Shown: positions 7,495-16,122, counted from the stretch's first letter. The stretch: 64,000 nucleotides of DNA from an uncultured Prevotellaceae bacterium (GCA_900318255.1 ONJX01000001.1:124001-188000), one strand, 5' to 3'. Translations and numbers: made by a program. The notes: generated by a model from the sequence alone, not told the origin.

Positions 7495-9834
7495 TTAGTT
7501 TCCTAAAAGTATGTTGTAAATTACTGTAACGTCGGCGCTGGTGATATAGCCGTCGCCGTCTACGTCGCATGTGTCAAGGAAGGTCTCATCGCCGTTAAGC
7601 AAGTAGTTGTAAATGCAGGTCACATCGGCACTGGTCACGTAGCCGTCTCGGTTCACGTCACCCACTGCATAGCCTTCTCCCTCGAGGACAACGGTCTTGG
7701 CATTGCTCCAAGGGCTCCAGGTGTCGTCGGTGTAATGGGCCTTCACGCGGAAGAAGAAGGTGCCACCGGCAGTCAGGTTCTTAACGGTGTAGAACTTGTC
7801 GGGGGTAATACCGGTAATCAAGCGATAATCGGCATCTCCTTCCTCGTTGACGGCTTTGAGTTTTGAAGGCTCGCTAGCATCACCTGCTAGGATTTGGATG
7901 TTTGCGATCGATCCATAGTCGTTCGGATAATTATCACCCTTGATGGCCACCTGGTCTACGTCGGCACAGTCAAGCACAAACACGTAGTCGGTAAAATTGG
8001 GTTCCAGATCAACGTGAATTGACTGGAGACTGGTCGAGATCGTAATACCTGATTGATACCATGATTTATAACTCTTGGCTTTTATCTTAACGGTAATCTT
8101 GTCATAGCCAGCCAGATCATACTCGGGTGTGAGAATTTCACCCTCTGAGTCCAACTGGATGCAACCGTTTCCAGTAAATAACTGATCTCCATTGTAAACC
8201 CAACCCTCAGGGAAGTAATCCTGCCAATGTGAAATGACACTAGAGCCCTGATAATAGCAGTCACTGAAGTCGGCCTCGCCCAACTCCATAATAATCGATT
8301 TGTTCTTCACCTCCAAGGTATAACTCTCCACATTCTTAGCAGGCGTCTCGTCTGTCCAATCGGCACGGAATTCGGTTAATTTGATATAGTCTTCATTTGC
8401 ATCGAGCATTACGGGATTATGAGTTTCAAAGATAGAGGTACCCGTCAAGTTAACCACCACATCCTCAGCCCCCTCGCTGTGCATAGTGATGGTTGCACTG
8501 TGCGTACCCAGTTCCTGGGGAGAATAGGTCACATTGATGTCTTTGCCAGCATCCGCATCACTCAACGACACATGGTCAGCATCAATCGAGAAGACGCCAT
8601 TAGGATCATTCAATGTCAACGTCACGTCATTCTCCAGATAATAGCCGTAAACCGTGAGAACATCGGTAGCAGTTTTCTCGGCATAGGACTCGATAGCCAT
8701 ATTCTTGACACTGGGCACGATAGTCGGTCCCATATAAGGAGGCTGGATACCGATAATCATATGCTGATTGTCATCGAACGTGTAGTGACCGTCAGTGAAG
8801 TCATTGAGCACGCAATAGCAGTTGCCATCGCCACTCCAACCCCAGTTAATGTGGTAGGTATCGTTGGTTGAATCATAGCCATCGACATTGAAGGCATGGC
8901 CACCAGCATTACTATCGGAAGCACAATACACAATGGGGCGGTTGTTCGCCAACTCCTCCTGAATCATGCCAACCCAGCGACTGTCGCTGTAGGAATACTT
9001 GTAGTAAAGTTGAGCCATACTGGAGTTGTAACCAAAGAATTTCACTGCACGCAAGATATCGCTACCATAGGCACCACTGCCGGTTGGGGAGTAATCCATC
9101 TCCTCTTCCTGACCGATGTAACGCATCAACCAAGCCACAGCATCGGCCTGGGCATCAGTATAACCATTCAGGTAGTCGTCAATCATATTGTCCCAATCAA
9201 AGGTGATGGAAGGCAGAGGCTCGACTTGGAAATCGTAACTGTCGTAACCCGAAACAGCAGGAGTGGGGCCTACAGGATATTTCCAGTAATAGAACACCAT
9301 TGCCAACGAAGTGGCAGGGCAACCAGTGACACAGAACTTGCCATTATACACAGGGCAATGGTTGTAGTAGGGTTCCTGCTGATCCCACATGGCCGTGAGC
9401 AGCGGAGCCACACTTGCGACACGAGTAGGCTCGTTCAATTTGTTGCTAATAACCAACTCAGGATGCTCCTGCAAATACTCCATCTGTCCCTTGTAATTGG
9501 CCAGCCAGTGCCCCATGTTGGCAGGAATGCGTTTCTCATCCAACGGACGGTCACCATAGGCAAGCACCTCTGGCGCACGGTCGTCACCTGAAATGATGTA
9601 GAAATGGTCGGCAGTGTTAAAAATGTAATACACTGTGGTACCTGGTTTCACACTATTCATTTCCTGTTTCACCAACGTCATGTCAATGTTCGACGGGTTC
9701 ATAAAATGGCCTTGGGCCATCTTTGAAGCGGCAAACCTTTGAGCACTGGACTTGGCAGTCGCTAAATCAATGTCGGCTCCCATGGCCTGCAAAGCAATTG
9801 CAATGACAAAAACGAATAAAAACAATTTCTTCAT
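7495..9834 (-). CDS. Secreted C10 (streptopain-like) cysteine peptidase with C-terminal dockerin
   Basis: A 779-aa secreted protease. Residues 1-19 are a signal peptide, and about 20-140 form the inhibitory propeptide typical of SpeB-like zymogens. The C10 catalytic domain follows: the nucleophile is probably Cys172 in FCVTGCPATSLAM, and the histidine His313 in NAGGHAFNVDGYD, followed by YHINWGWSGDG. The middle (about 380-700) is a series of beta-sandwich-like segments, with a fibronectin-like stretch ending near 700. The last 58 residues carry two EF-hand repeats, VNRDGYVTSADVTCIYNYLL and CDVDGDGYITSADVTVIYNI, a dockerin type I pattern. Such modules normally bind cohesins, but none is seen here. 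The TPR-AraC regulator gene lies upstream. Confidence 0.9.
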   Translation of the reverse strand: MKKLFLFVFVIAIALQAMGADIDLATAKSSAQRFAASKMAQGHFMNPSNIDMTLVKQEMNSVKPGTTVYYIFNTADHFYIISGDDRAPEVLAYGDRPLDEKRIPANMGHWLANYKGQMEYLQEHPELVISNKLNEPTRVASVAPLLTAMWDQQEPYYNHCPVYNGKFCVTGCPATSLAMVFYYWKYPVGPTPAVSGYDSYDFQVEPLPSITFDWDNMIDDYLNGYTDAQADAVAWLMRYIGQEEEMDYSPTGSGAYGSDILRAVKFFGYNSSMAQLYYKYSYSDSRWVGMIQEELANNRPIVYCASDSNAGGHAFNVDGYDSTNDTYHINWGWSGDGNCYCVLNDFTDGHYTFDDNQHMIIGIQPPYMGPTIVPSVKNMAIESYAEKTATDVLTVYGYYLENDVTLTLNDPNGVFSIDADHVSLSDADAGKDINVTYSPQELGTHSATITMHSEGAEDVVVNLTGTSIFETHNPVMLDANEDYIKLTEFRADWTDETPAKNVESYTLEVKNKSIIMELGEADFSDCYYQGSSVISHWQDYFPEGWVYNGDQLFTGNGCIQLDSEGEILTPEYDLAGYDKITVKIKAKSYKSWYQSGITISTSLQSIHVDLEPNFTDYVFVLDCADVDQVAIKGDNYPNDYGSIANIQILAGDASEPSKLKAVNEEGDADYRLITGITPDKFYTVKNLTAGGTFFFRVKAHYTDDTWSPWSNAKTVVLEGEGYAVGDVNRDGYVTSADVTCIYNYLLNGDETFLDTCDVDGDGYITSADVTVIYNILLGN

Positions 9835-9913
9835 AATAAACTGATTTGTTATTGGTTAATAATGTTAATTATATAAGTTATCTAACAATGTAGGATTGTT
9901 CTATCCACACACC

Positions 9914-9976
9914 TTATTTCATGACCTTGGCTTTGCTCGTGGTGCCATCGGTATAGGTAGTCACCTGGATAGTCAT
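9914..9976 (-). pseudogene. Remnant of a secreted-protein C-terminus
   Basis: The minus strand encodes MTIQVTTYTDGTTSKAKVMK before a stop at 9914. This matches the C-terminal tails of other exported proteins in the window (IVRYSNGTVKKVMK at 24,957 and SDGTIKVEKVMR at 37,640). The same frame is open back to about 10,045 but carries no recognisable domain. It is best read as the last piece of a lost secreted protein, although chance similarity over 12 residues is possible. Confidence 0.45.
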
Positions 9977-10050
9977 TTCTGATGTCAAAAAAACCTTCGC
10001 AAAATTAGTGCTGACCCTTTCCTCTTGCAAGGAAAAGGCCAGCGCCTGTG

Positions 10051-10071
10051 TTCTGTTTCAGTGAAACAGAA
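10051..10071. other. Perfect 21-nt palindrome
   Basis: TTCTGTTTCA-G-TGAAACAGAA is a 10-bp inverted repeat around a single base, 56 nt after the stop of the TPR-AraC gene. It may be an operator or a hairpin without a U-tract. Confidence 0.5.
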
Positions 10072-10126
10072 CCAAAAACCTAGGTTTTATGGGTATTTTG
10101 AGCGTTATCTGTTAACCGGTGCTCCA

Positions 10127-11797
10127 TTATTTCTCCTTGGCCATCTTTAAGAATTTTGAAGGAGATATGCCTGTAATACGCTTAAAAGTAACCGTAAAAT
10201 TGCTTCGCGAATTAAAGCCCAAATTGGCGGCGATAGCTTCGATGGTTAAGTGACCATATCGCTCGGTATCGTTAAGTTGGCGACAGGCCTCACGCACCCG
10301 TTGTTCATTCAGTACCTGTTTAAAACTTTTCCCGTAGTACTCATTGACCACTTGAGAAACATATTTATAATTGCTGCTCACCAGGTCGGCAAGACTCTGT
10401 AATGAAAAATCAGGTTGGCAAATGATGTGAATATCATCCATCACCTGTTTGATTCGGGCAAAGAGGCGTTCCTTGCTCTCCTGGTCTAGAGTTGTACCCT
10501 GGTATTTAGGAGCAGATTCATCATGCAATTCATTGGGTTCGACAGAGCCCACAACGGTCGACTGGGGGATGACCTCGCTTGTCACCAACAACTGCACATT
10601 TTTTTCATACAGATGTCTGATATAATTGCGTTGTTTGAGGTAGCTACGCACCAACAAGACTAGGGCTAATAGTATTATGGCAGCAATCAAGCTCATCATT
10701 AGCAGCAACTGATGGGCACGCTCGTGCTTGGCTTGAATCTGCGCCACTTGATCATTGACACGGCGCATTTCGTCCAGGAAACGTGACTTTTCAACCATTT
10801 CGGCATGGCTCTTTTTAATAAATTCATCTCTGGCTTTCAGGAATTTGTAGTCAAGTTGCTCAGCCATTTTCTGGTTTCCCATGGCATCATAGACCTGAGC
10901 CATCGCCCTGTAATTGTCAATCAACTCGCTCTGCATACTATGGTCGAGAGCTATATGCTCCACCTCGCGCAAGCAAGAAATGGCTTCTTCATAATGGCGC
11001 ATAACGGCAAGCACTGCAGCCTTCTGCTGCATGGCCTTGATGACACACTGCTGGCGGTTGGTCGTGATTTTCTGAGCCTCACCGAGCATCTTTTCATAGT
11101 AATTGAGAGCTTGTTGATATTGACCTGCTTGGAATGCCTCGGTGGCCTTGCAGAACATGCGCGTACATTGCCACATTTCCACGCTGTCGGTCAACTGCAA
11201 ATTCTTGAAACGGACCAGATCTGGTGCAATGAGTTCAAAGTCAGTTTTATTGTGTATCATTTCCAGCATGTTATAGATACTGGTAACAGCCACATTCCAC
11301 TCTTGGGCCTTGACGGCGAAATCAAATGCCAGTTTTGTGTTGTCCAGAGCCTCGGTCGATAGGGCATCGTTGGCAAAGAGTCTATTGCGATTGTCAAAGA
11401 TAGAGGCCATGTTAAGATAGGAGTATGCCAGATTATTGTCAAAACCGTATAGTTTAGACAATTCCATTGATTTATTCAAATTCTCGTAGGCCTTCTGGAA
11501 GTCATAATAGTAGGTCGCGTAGATATAACCTAAATTGTTTAGCGCTCGGGCAATCTGATATTTCTCCTTGCTTTCCAAATTGTTGTTTTGGACTCGATTG
11601 GCAACGATACTGTAACATACCATCGCGCTGTCAACCCATCCTTTGTTTTGAAGGTAATCCTGACCACGACGCATCAGCTCTTCGGTAGAGACCTTGACCC
11701 ATTGATTGTACTGGTTTACGTTATAAGCATTAGCTTCTAGCATCATAACTGATGCCAGCAGCATTATCAATATGGCATATAATTGCTTCTTAAACAT
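10127..11797 (-). CDS. Membrane-anchored TPR sensor with AraC-type DNA-binding domain
   Basis: A single-chain regulator of about 556 aa. It starts with a signal or anchor sequence (MFKKQLYAILIMLLASVMML), followed by tetratricopeptide-like helical repeats (about residues 30-330), a transmembrane helix (LLLMMSLIAAIILLALVLLV, about 365-385) and a C-terminal AraC/XylS helix-turn-helix pair (about 460-556) ending in GFNSRSNFTVTFKRITGISPSKF. The layout puts the TPR region in the periplasm and the DNA-binding part in the cytoplasm. I chose ATG 11797 over 11815 because the signal sequence begins there. The C10 peptidase is the next gene downstream, so it is a plausible target. Signal and regulon are unknown. 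Confidence 0.85.
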   Translation of the reverse strand: MFKKQLYAILIMLLASVMMLEANAYNVNQYNQWVKVSTEELMRRGQDYLQNKGWVDSAMVCYSIVANRVQNNNLESKEKYQIARALNNLGYIYATYYYDFQKAYENLNKSMELSKLYGFDNNLAYSYLNMASIFDNRNRLFANDALSTEALDNTKLAFDFAVKAQEWNVAVTSIYNMLEMIHNKTDFELIAPDLVRFKNLQLTDSVEMWQCTRMFCKATEAFQAGQYQQALNYYEKMLGEAQKITTNRQQCVIKAMQQKAAVLAVMRHYEEAISCLREVEHIALDHSMQSELIDNYRAMAQVYDAMGNQKMAEQLDYKFLKARDEFIKKSHAEMVEKSRFLDEMRRVNDQVAQIQAKHERAHQLLLMMSLIAAIILLALVLLVRSYLKQRNYIRHLYEKNVQLLVTSEVIPQSTVVGSVEPNELHDESAPKYQGTTLDQESKERLFARIKQVMDDIHIICQPDFSLQSLADLVSSNYKYVSQVVNEYYGKSFKQVLNEQRVREACRQLNDTERYGHLTIEAIAANLGFNSRSNFTVTFKRITGISPSKFLKMAKEK

Positions 11798-11843
11798 TAG
11801 CGCAAAGTAAGGCAAGTAGTTTAAACTTATTGATAGTCACGAA

Positions 11844-12854
11844 TCAGATTATCACTCTTGCGAAGGGTGGAGCGGTGATGTCGCAGGTCTCGCCGCGCAA
11901 GAATTTGTAATGGCCTGCCACGGCAATCATAGCAGCATTGTCGGTAGTGAATGTGCGCTTGGGGATAAATGCTTTGATGCCCCTACGGTCGCAATACTGC
12001 TGCACAGCGGCTCGCACACCGCTGTTGGCGCTAACTCCGCCACCTATAGCCACCGTTTTAATGCCTGTGTCCTTAATGGCTTTGCCAAATTTGTCCATCA
12101 GGATGTCGATGATAGTCTTCTGTAGCGATGCGGCAAGGTCGGCCTTGTTCTCCTCAATAAAGTTGGGATTAAGCTTTATCTCATCGCGCAGGGTGTATAG
12201 AAATGAGGTTTTCAAGCCACTGAAGCTGTAGTTATAGCCATCTATATGCGGTTTTGAGAATTTAAAACGCTTTGGGTCACCCTCTTGAGCAAGCTGGTCT
12301 ATGATTGGTCCGCCAGGATAAGGCAGTCCCATCACCTTGGCGCATTTGTCGAAAGCCTCGCCGGCGGCGTCGTCGATGGTTTGCCCCATGATTTTCATGT
12401 CATAGGGCGACTCCACCTTGATAATCTGTGAGTTGCCGCCGCTGATGAGCAGGCACAGGAAAGGAAATTCAGGTACCTCAGTATTTTCATCTTCTTTAAT
12501 GAAGTGGGCAAGGACATGGCCATGCAGGTGGTTCACATCGACGAGAGGGATGTTCAACGCCAACGCCAACCCTTTGCTGAAAGCAGTGCCTACATGAAGC
12601 GAACCAGGCAACCCAGGGCCACGCGTGAAGGCGATGGCGTCAATCTCGCTTTTGTCGATGCCAGCTTGGCGTATAGCCTCGCTCACCACTGGCACGATGT
12701 TCTGCTGGTGGGCGCGCGAGGCGAGCTCAGGCACAACTCCACCGTAGGCCTCATGCACCTTTTGGCTGGCGATGACGTTGCTCAACAAAACGCAGTCCTT
12801 AATGACCGCTGCGCTGGTATCGTCACAAGACGACTCAATTCCTAATATTATCAT
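11844..12854 (-). CDS. tsaD: tRNA N6-adenosine threonylcarbamoyltransferase TsaD
   Basis: TsaD/Kae1 transfers the threonylcarbamoyl group to A37 of ANN-decoding tRNAs together with TsaB and TsaE. The protein (336 aa) starts MIILGIESSCDDTSAA, has the metal-binding HLHGHVLAHF, the nucleotide-site sequence GGNSQI and the C-terminal AIGGGVSANSGVR, with normal family length. The frame extends upstream to 12914, but those residues lie in promoter sequence, so ATG 12854 is preferred. A good promoter is at 12884-12915 inside a duplicated repeat. A truncated copy of this gene's first 16 codons lies at 7047-7121. Confidence 0.95.
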   Translation of the reverse strand: MIILGIESSCDDTSAAVIKDCVLLSNVIASQKVHEAYGGVVPELASRAHQQNIVPVVSEAIRQAGIDKSEIDAIAFTRGPGLPGSLHVGTAFSKGLALALNIPLVDVNHLHGHVLAHFIKEDENTEVPEFPFLCLLISGGNSQIIKVESPYDMKIMGQTIDDAAGEAFDKCAKVMGLPYPGGPIIDQLAQEGDPKRFKFSKPHIDGYNYSFSGLKTSFLYTLRDEIKLNPNFIEENKADLAASLQKTIIDILMDKFGKAIKDTGIKTVAIGGGVSANSGVRAAVQQYCDRRGIKAFIPKRTFTTDNAAMIAVAGHYKFLRGETCDITAPPFARVII

Positions 12855-12883
12855 AACTCCAATGCTAATGTGAAAATAACTTG

Positions 12884-12915
12884 CAAAAGTAGTGCAAGCC
12901 GAGAGAAAAACCAAA
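12884..12915 (-). promoter_or_regulatory. tsaD promoter
   Basis: On the minus strand TTTG (12912-12915) and TACTTTTG (12884-12891) are separated by 20 nt, matching the Bacteroidetes -33/-7 consensus. Transcription would begin near 12878, about 25 nt before the tsaD ATG. Confidence 0.8.
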
Positions 12916-12943
12916 TTTATTTGAGATTTTCCGAGGCGCCGCC
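12884..12943 (-). repeat. Promoter-bearing repeat, intact unit
   Basis: This 60-bp unit runs from CAAAAGTAGTGCAAGCCGAG through CCAAATTTATTTGAGATTTT to CCGAGGCGCCGCC. The same parts, in the same order, form a second unit at 12953-13080, where they are split by a 67-nt insertion. The intact unit carries the tsaD promoter. Confidence 0.8.
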
Positions 12944-12952
12944 CACTTTATC

Positions 12953-13080
12953 CAAAAGTAGTGCAAGCCGAGAGAAAAATGGGATTAAACGAGAGTAAAC
13001 AGGAGCTTGCTCTTTGTTTACCGAGCGTGAGCATTTTATTTAAAAACCAAATTTATTTGAGATTTTCCCGAGGCGCCGCC
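12953..13080 (-). repeat. Promoter-bearing repeat, interrupted unit
   Basis: The second copy of the 60-bp unit has its left part at 12953-12979 and its right part at 13047-13080. The 67 nt between them separate the -33 and -7 elements, so this copy's promoter should be dead. Confidence 0.8.
12980..13046. mobile_element. Small hairpin element inserted in a repeat (copy A)
   Basis: These 67 nt interrupt a repeat whose uninterrupted sister at 12884-12943 acts as the empty site. AAAAA is present on both sides of the insert, as a short target duplication might be. The core 12979-13039 aligns without gaps to 44302-44362: 47 of 61 positions match, and 12 of the 14 differences fall in the arms of a 12-bp hairpin (12995-13006 with 13009-13021). 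Four arm pairs differ by compensatory changes. The flanks GATTAA-CGAGA and CGAGCGTGAGCATTTTAT are conserved. It is non-coding and REP/MITE-like in behaviour. Confidence 0.7.
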
Positions 13081-13102
13081 TGTTTTGTAACCGCATTAGG
13101 TC

Positions 13103-13546
13103 TCACTCCCAGCGGGTGAGGTGATAGGTGAGTGTGGAGCCAGTCAGGGAATGGGTGTGCTTGAGTGTCATCTCTCGGCTAGTGAGTGTGTCAACGGTGA
13201 GTGTGGTGACCACCTCAAGGGGAACAAGAGGGGTGACGCCGGGCTTGAAGTTCTCGTCGGCAAAGGTGAGAGTCACGTGCTGGTGGTCGTCGCTCTCATG
13301 CCACTGTGCATAGCTCTCGATATAGGACTGGTGAGCTTCGTCAACGCACCTGATGCAGAACACCTTTCCTTGAAACATGAAGTAGGTGTTGCCATCGTAG
13401 TGGGTCACTGGGGTGCCGTCAATTTCAATGGAGTCGAGGTGCCACAGCCCCAACCAGTAGCCTATGTCGCCATTGTTGTGAGAGCAGCCGCTCAAGCTTA
13501 TTATAGCCGCTATAGCAAGGATGATGTGTGTTGCCAGTCGTTTCAT
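13103..13546 (-). CDS. Lipoprotein, lipocalin-like
   Basis: A 147-aa lipoprotein with signal sequence MKRLATHIILAIAAIISLSG and lipobox cysteine 21. The mature part begins with WLGLWHLDSIEIDGTPVT, a W...L.I...G pattern of small lipocalin-like barrels common in Bacteroidales, followed by alternating beta strands to the end. Its ATG is directly next to the stop of the Wzi-like gene, so the two are one operon. Function is unknown; a role beside an outer-membrane barrel is inference. Confidence 0.75.
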   Translation of the reverse strand: MKRLATHIILAIAAIISLSGCSHNNGDIGYWLGLWHLDSIEIDGTPVTHYDGNTYFMFQGKVFCIRCVDEAHQSYIESYAQWHESDDHQHVTLTFADENFKPGVTPLVPLEVVTTLTVDTLTSREMTLKHTHSLTGSTLTYHLTRWE

Positions 13547-15109
13547 TTAAAAGGAGAAATTGCCGTTATAGAATACCGAGATTAGCGCGCCGGTGTTGTT
13601 GTCATAGAGTGAGCCGTGGTCGTGAGCCAGCATAGCTTTGATTTGCAGGCCAGCCAGCCATTGCGGGCAGTAGGAAGCCTCAACCATCATCGAGGTGCCC
13701 GACAGTGGGGTTCTGTGAGGAATAAATGGTGTGCCAAACGACTTGCGCCACGTGAGCATGGCGCGGTAGCCCACCTGAGAGCCCACCTCACCCATGACCG
13801 CGAGGTGGAACCCCCGCAGGCGGTTGTCGGTGAAGCGCAGGTAGCCGTTAGTGTTGTAGAGTGGCGACTTAGCCATGGGCGACCCTATCGACATGCCCCG
13901 GTTGTGATACCCGTCGTAGCAGTAGTTGTTGTAGTAGTCGTCGCTGCCAGTGGCCGCCGACCCTATTGCGCTGCCGTCGGGGTGTGATTCATCGGCAAAG
14001 TCTTTATAGGCGAAATGGATGGGGCCGCTCTGGTTCATGAGAGTGAGCAGCTCGGCAACGACACCAGTTACCACTCCATGCTTGGAGCTACGGTACTCCA
14101 GTCCCCACAGTCCGTCGAAGCCGTTGTATTTGCCCACTCCCGAGCCGTCTTCAAATGGCGACTGGTAATATCCCCTGAGGGTGTGTGATGAGTCAAGCTT
14201 ATATTCTAGTGCCAAGTCCCACGACCCAATGTGGTTGCCTTCCACATAGATTTTGTCGCCCAAGTTCTCACCTCCATTGCCAGGGATGAAAGCGTGCCAG
14301 AAGGCTCCAATGCCGGCTTTCATTTTCACCTCTTGCCACACCTGGCCGTTGTTATAATAGGTTGCTGTGCCGGCAAACTGGCATGCCGCCTGCATTCCTA
14401 GGGTGAAAACCAGCGGCTTGCTAGGATTGGTGCGCAGGTATAGGTTCTTGTAGTTAAACCAGTAGTTGGTGGTGATGAAGTTGTTATAGTAGTTATAGTG
14501 GTTTTTGAGCCATTTAGAGTCGCCAAGGCGGTAATATCCTATCTCGCCCTTGATTTGCACCCAGCCGCGGGTGAAGGGTATGTTCTGGTAGTTGACAAAG
14601 CCTATCTTCACGCCAAAGGGTGCTCGCGCATTGCCACTCATTATCAGGTCGCCGCTGCTGAGGCTGCGGTTCACAAATCCTGGGTCAATGTCCTTTTGGC
14701 CTATCATGAGGAAGGCTCCGCGATATTTGCCCTCTACCCACAGTTGCTGCAGCCACAGGCGGGCGGGGTGCTCACTCACGGCAGTCATCCCTTCGCTGGC
14801 AGGGTCGTAGCGCTGATAGCTGGCGCTCGAGGAGTATCCACCCCAGGCTTCGATGCCGGCTCCCCACGAGAGGCGTCGCGTGGTGTCCATGGTGTGCCAC
14901 AATGCTGCGCTCACCAGTGCCGAGTGCTGCTGTGTGACAGTGCCTCGCCGGTTGCTGGCTATGTGGTAGGGTGCAAACTCCTTGCCACCAGCATTTATGG
15001 TAATGCCAGTGCTGTAGTTCACGGCGATGCTGTCGGCAGCGCACGTCACCGCACTACCCACAGCTATAGCGGCCAATAGGCACCACAAACACTTGTAAAG
15101 ATATGTCAT
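13547..15109 (-). CDS. Capsule assembly Wzi-like outer-membrane beta-barrel
   Basis: A 520-aa exported protein with a signal peptide (about residues 1-25) and then alternating amphipathic strands with many Tyr, Trp and Gly residues, ending in an aromatic residue (FYNGNFSF), as outer-membrane barrels do. Segments such as LWLQQLWVEGKYRGAFLMIG and the following GDLIMSGNARAP resemble the Wzi family, which anchors capsular polysaccharide at the cell surface. No polysaccharide locus is nearby, so the role is uncertain. The lipoprotein gene follows with no gap. Confidence 0.65.
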   Translation of the reverse strand: MTYLYKCLWCLLAAIAVGSAVTCAADSIAVNYSTGITINAGGKEFAPYHIASNRRGTVTQQHSALVSAALWHTMDTTRRLSWGAGIEAWGGYSSSASYQRYDPASEGMTAVSEHPARLWLQQLWVEGKYRGAFLMIGQKDIDPGFVNRSLSSGDLIMSGNARAPFGVKIGFVNYQNIPFTRGWVQIKGEIGYYRLGDSKWLKNHYNYYNNFITTNYWFNYKNLYLRTNPSKPLVFTLGMQAACQFAGTATYYNNGQVWQEVKMKAGIGAFWHAFIPGNGGENLGDKIYVEGNHIGSWDLALEYKLDSSHTLRGYYQSPFEDGSGVGKYNGFDGLWGLEYRSSKHGVVTGVVAELLTLMNQSGPIHFAYKDFADESHPDGSAIGSAATGSDDYYNNYCYDGYHNRGMSIGSPMAKSPLYNTNGYLRFTDNRLRGFHLAVMGEVGSQVGYRAMLTWRKSFGTPFIPHRTPLSGTSMMVEASYCPQWLAGLQIKAMLAHDHGSLYDNNTGALISVFYNGNFSF

Positions 15110-15189
15110 GAATAATTATGTTATACTAAATTAAAACGTGGTTACCTCTGCTTTTGTTGTGTGAGAAAAAAGATTAAATGACACCTCAA

Positions 15190-15221
15190 TTTGTCTATAT
15201 CAAGAATTTTGATGAACTTTG
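15190..15221 (+). promoter_or_regulatory. Promoter of the DUF3667 gene
   Basis: TTTG (15190-15193), 20 nt, then GAACTTTG (15214-15221), one base off TAnnTTTG. It supports the ATG at 15235 over the longer frame from 15178. Confidence 0.6.
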
Positions 15222-15234
15222 CACTGATAAAGTA

Positions 15235-16122
15235 ATGAGCATTAAGGCAAAATATCAGAAGGTAAAGGACTGCAGCCAGCGCATTGACCAGCGCATGAGG
15301 CAGCCTGTGGCAACTGGCGATGTGGTGCACGAGCATCACGTGTGCAACCATTGCGGCTATGGCTATGAAGGGCGCTACTGCCCGCAGTGTGGCATGTCGT
15401 CGCTGCATGCACGTTTCACTTTCAGCCGATTGACTAGTAACTTTCTCGACATCTGGGGCTTTGGCAACCGCCCTATGTTTCGCTCCATTCGCGACCTGCT
15501 GTGGCGCCCTGGCTACATGATACGCGACTATCTCGAAGGTCACCACTTGAGCTATTTTCCTCCTTTCAAGATGCTGGCGGTGCTCACCCTTGTCATCGTC
15601 TTTGTGACATGGCTATTTGATTTTGAAGACCCACTAGTGAGCGTCGATGTAGCTCAAGCCCTAAACTCGGTGCCGCACACAAGCAAAATAACGGCTCTTG
15701 TCTTTGATTACATAGGCCGCGTCTTGGTCTATCTAGATAAAAACGACCTTTACCGCATTCTTGTGCAGAACGTGTTTGTGGTGCTGGCGGCATGGGTCGT
15801 GTTCCACAACAAGGGCTATAACCTGGTAGAGACCTTCTTCTCGCAGATTTACATCAACTGCCAGATGCACCTCGTGGCCATCTTGTGGATGCTCATCACG
15901 TGGAACTTGCCACCCACTTTTTTCCTGCCCTATTTTGTGCCAGCGCCACTGTCAGGCATAGTCCTGGTTTTTGACTACAAGCAGCTCTATGGCTTAACGT
16001 TCACGCAGTCGATAGTGAAAACCCTTCTTTTCATCTTGCTGGTACTGGCCATCTATGTGGTAATGTTTGTGTTGCTGCTGTTTTTGTTTGGCGCGTTAGA
16101 TGAAATGACTGGGGTGGGCTGA
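15235..16122 (+). CDS. DUF3667 zinc-ribbon membrane protein
   Basis: A 295-aa protein. Near residue 35 is a zinc ribbon, CNHCGYGYEGRYCPQCG, followed by the DUF3667 signature around LWGFGNRPMF...GYMIRDYLEG. The C-terminal half has about five hydrophobic helices. DUF3667 proteins are widespread in Bacteroidetes and have no assigned function. I chose ATG 15235 because a promoter lies just upstream and the extra N-terminal residues would be untranscribed. A paralogue with the same layout is at 30187-31185. Confidence 0.85.
   Translation: MSIKAKYQKVKDCSQRIDQRMRQPVATGDVVHEHHVCNHCGYGYEGRYCPQCGMSSLHARFTFSRLTSNFLDIWGFGNRPMFRSIRDLLWRPGYMIRDYLEGHHLSYFPPFKMLAVLTLVIVFVTWLFDFEDPLVSVDVAQALNSVPHTSKITALVFDYIGRVLVYLDKNDLYRILVQNVFVVLAAWVVFHNKGYNLVETFFSQIYINCQMHLVAILWMLITWNLPPTFFLPYFVPAPLSGIVLVFDYKQLYGLTFTQSIVKTLLFILLVLAIYVVMFVLLLFLFGALDEMTGVG

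Noticed and set aside
12979-13039. Short peptide frame (MGLNESKQELALCLPSVSIL) conserved with 44302-44362
   Set aside because: Substitutions pair up across the hairpin and are not biased to third codon positions, so RNA/DNA structure explains conservation better than a peptide.
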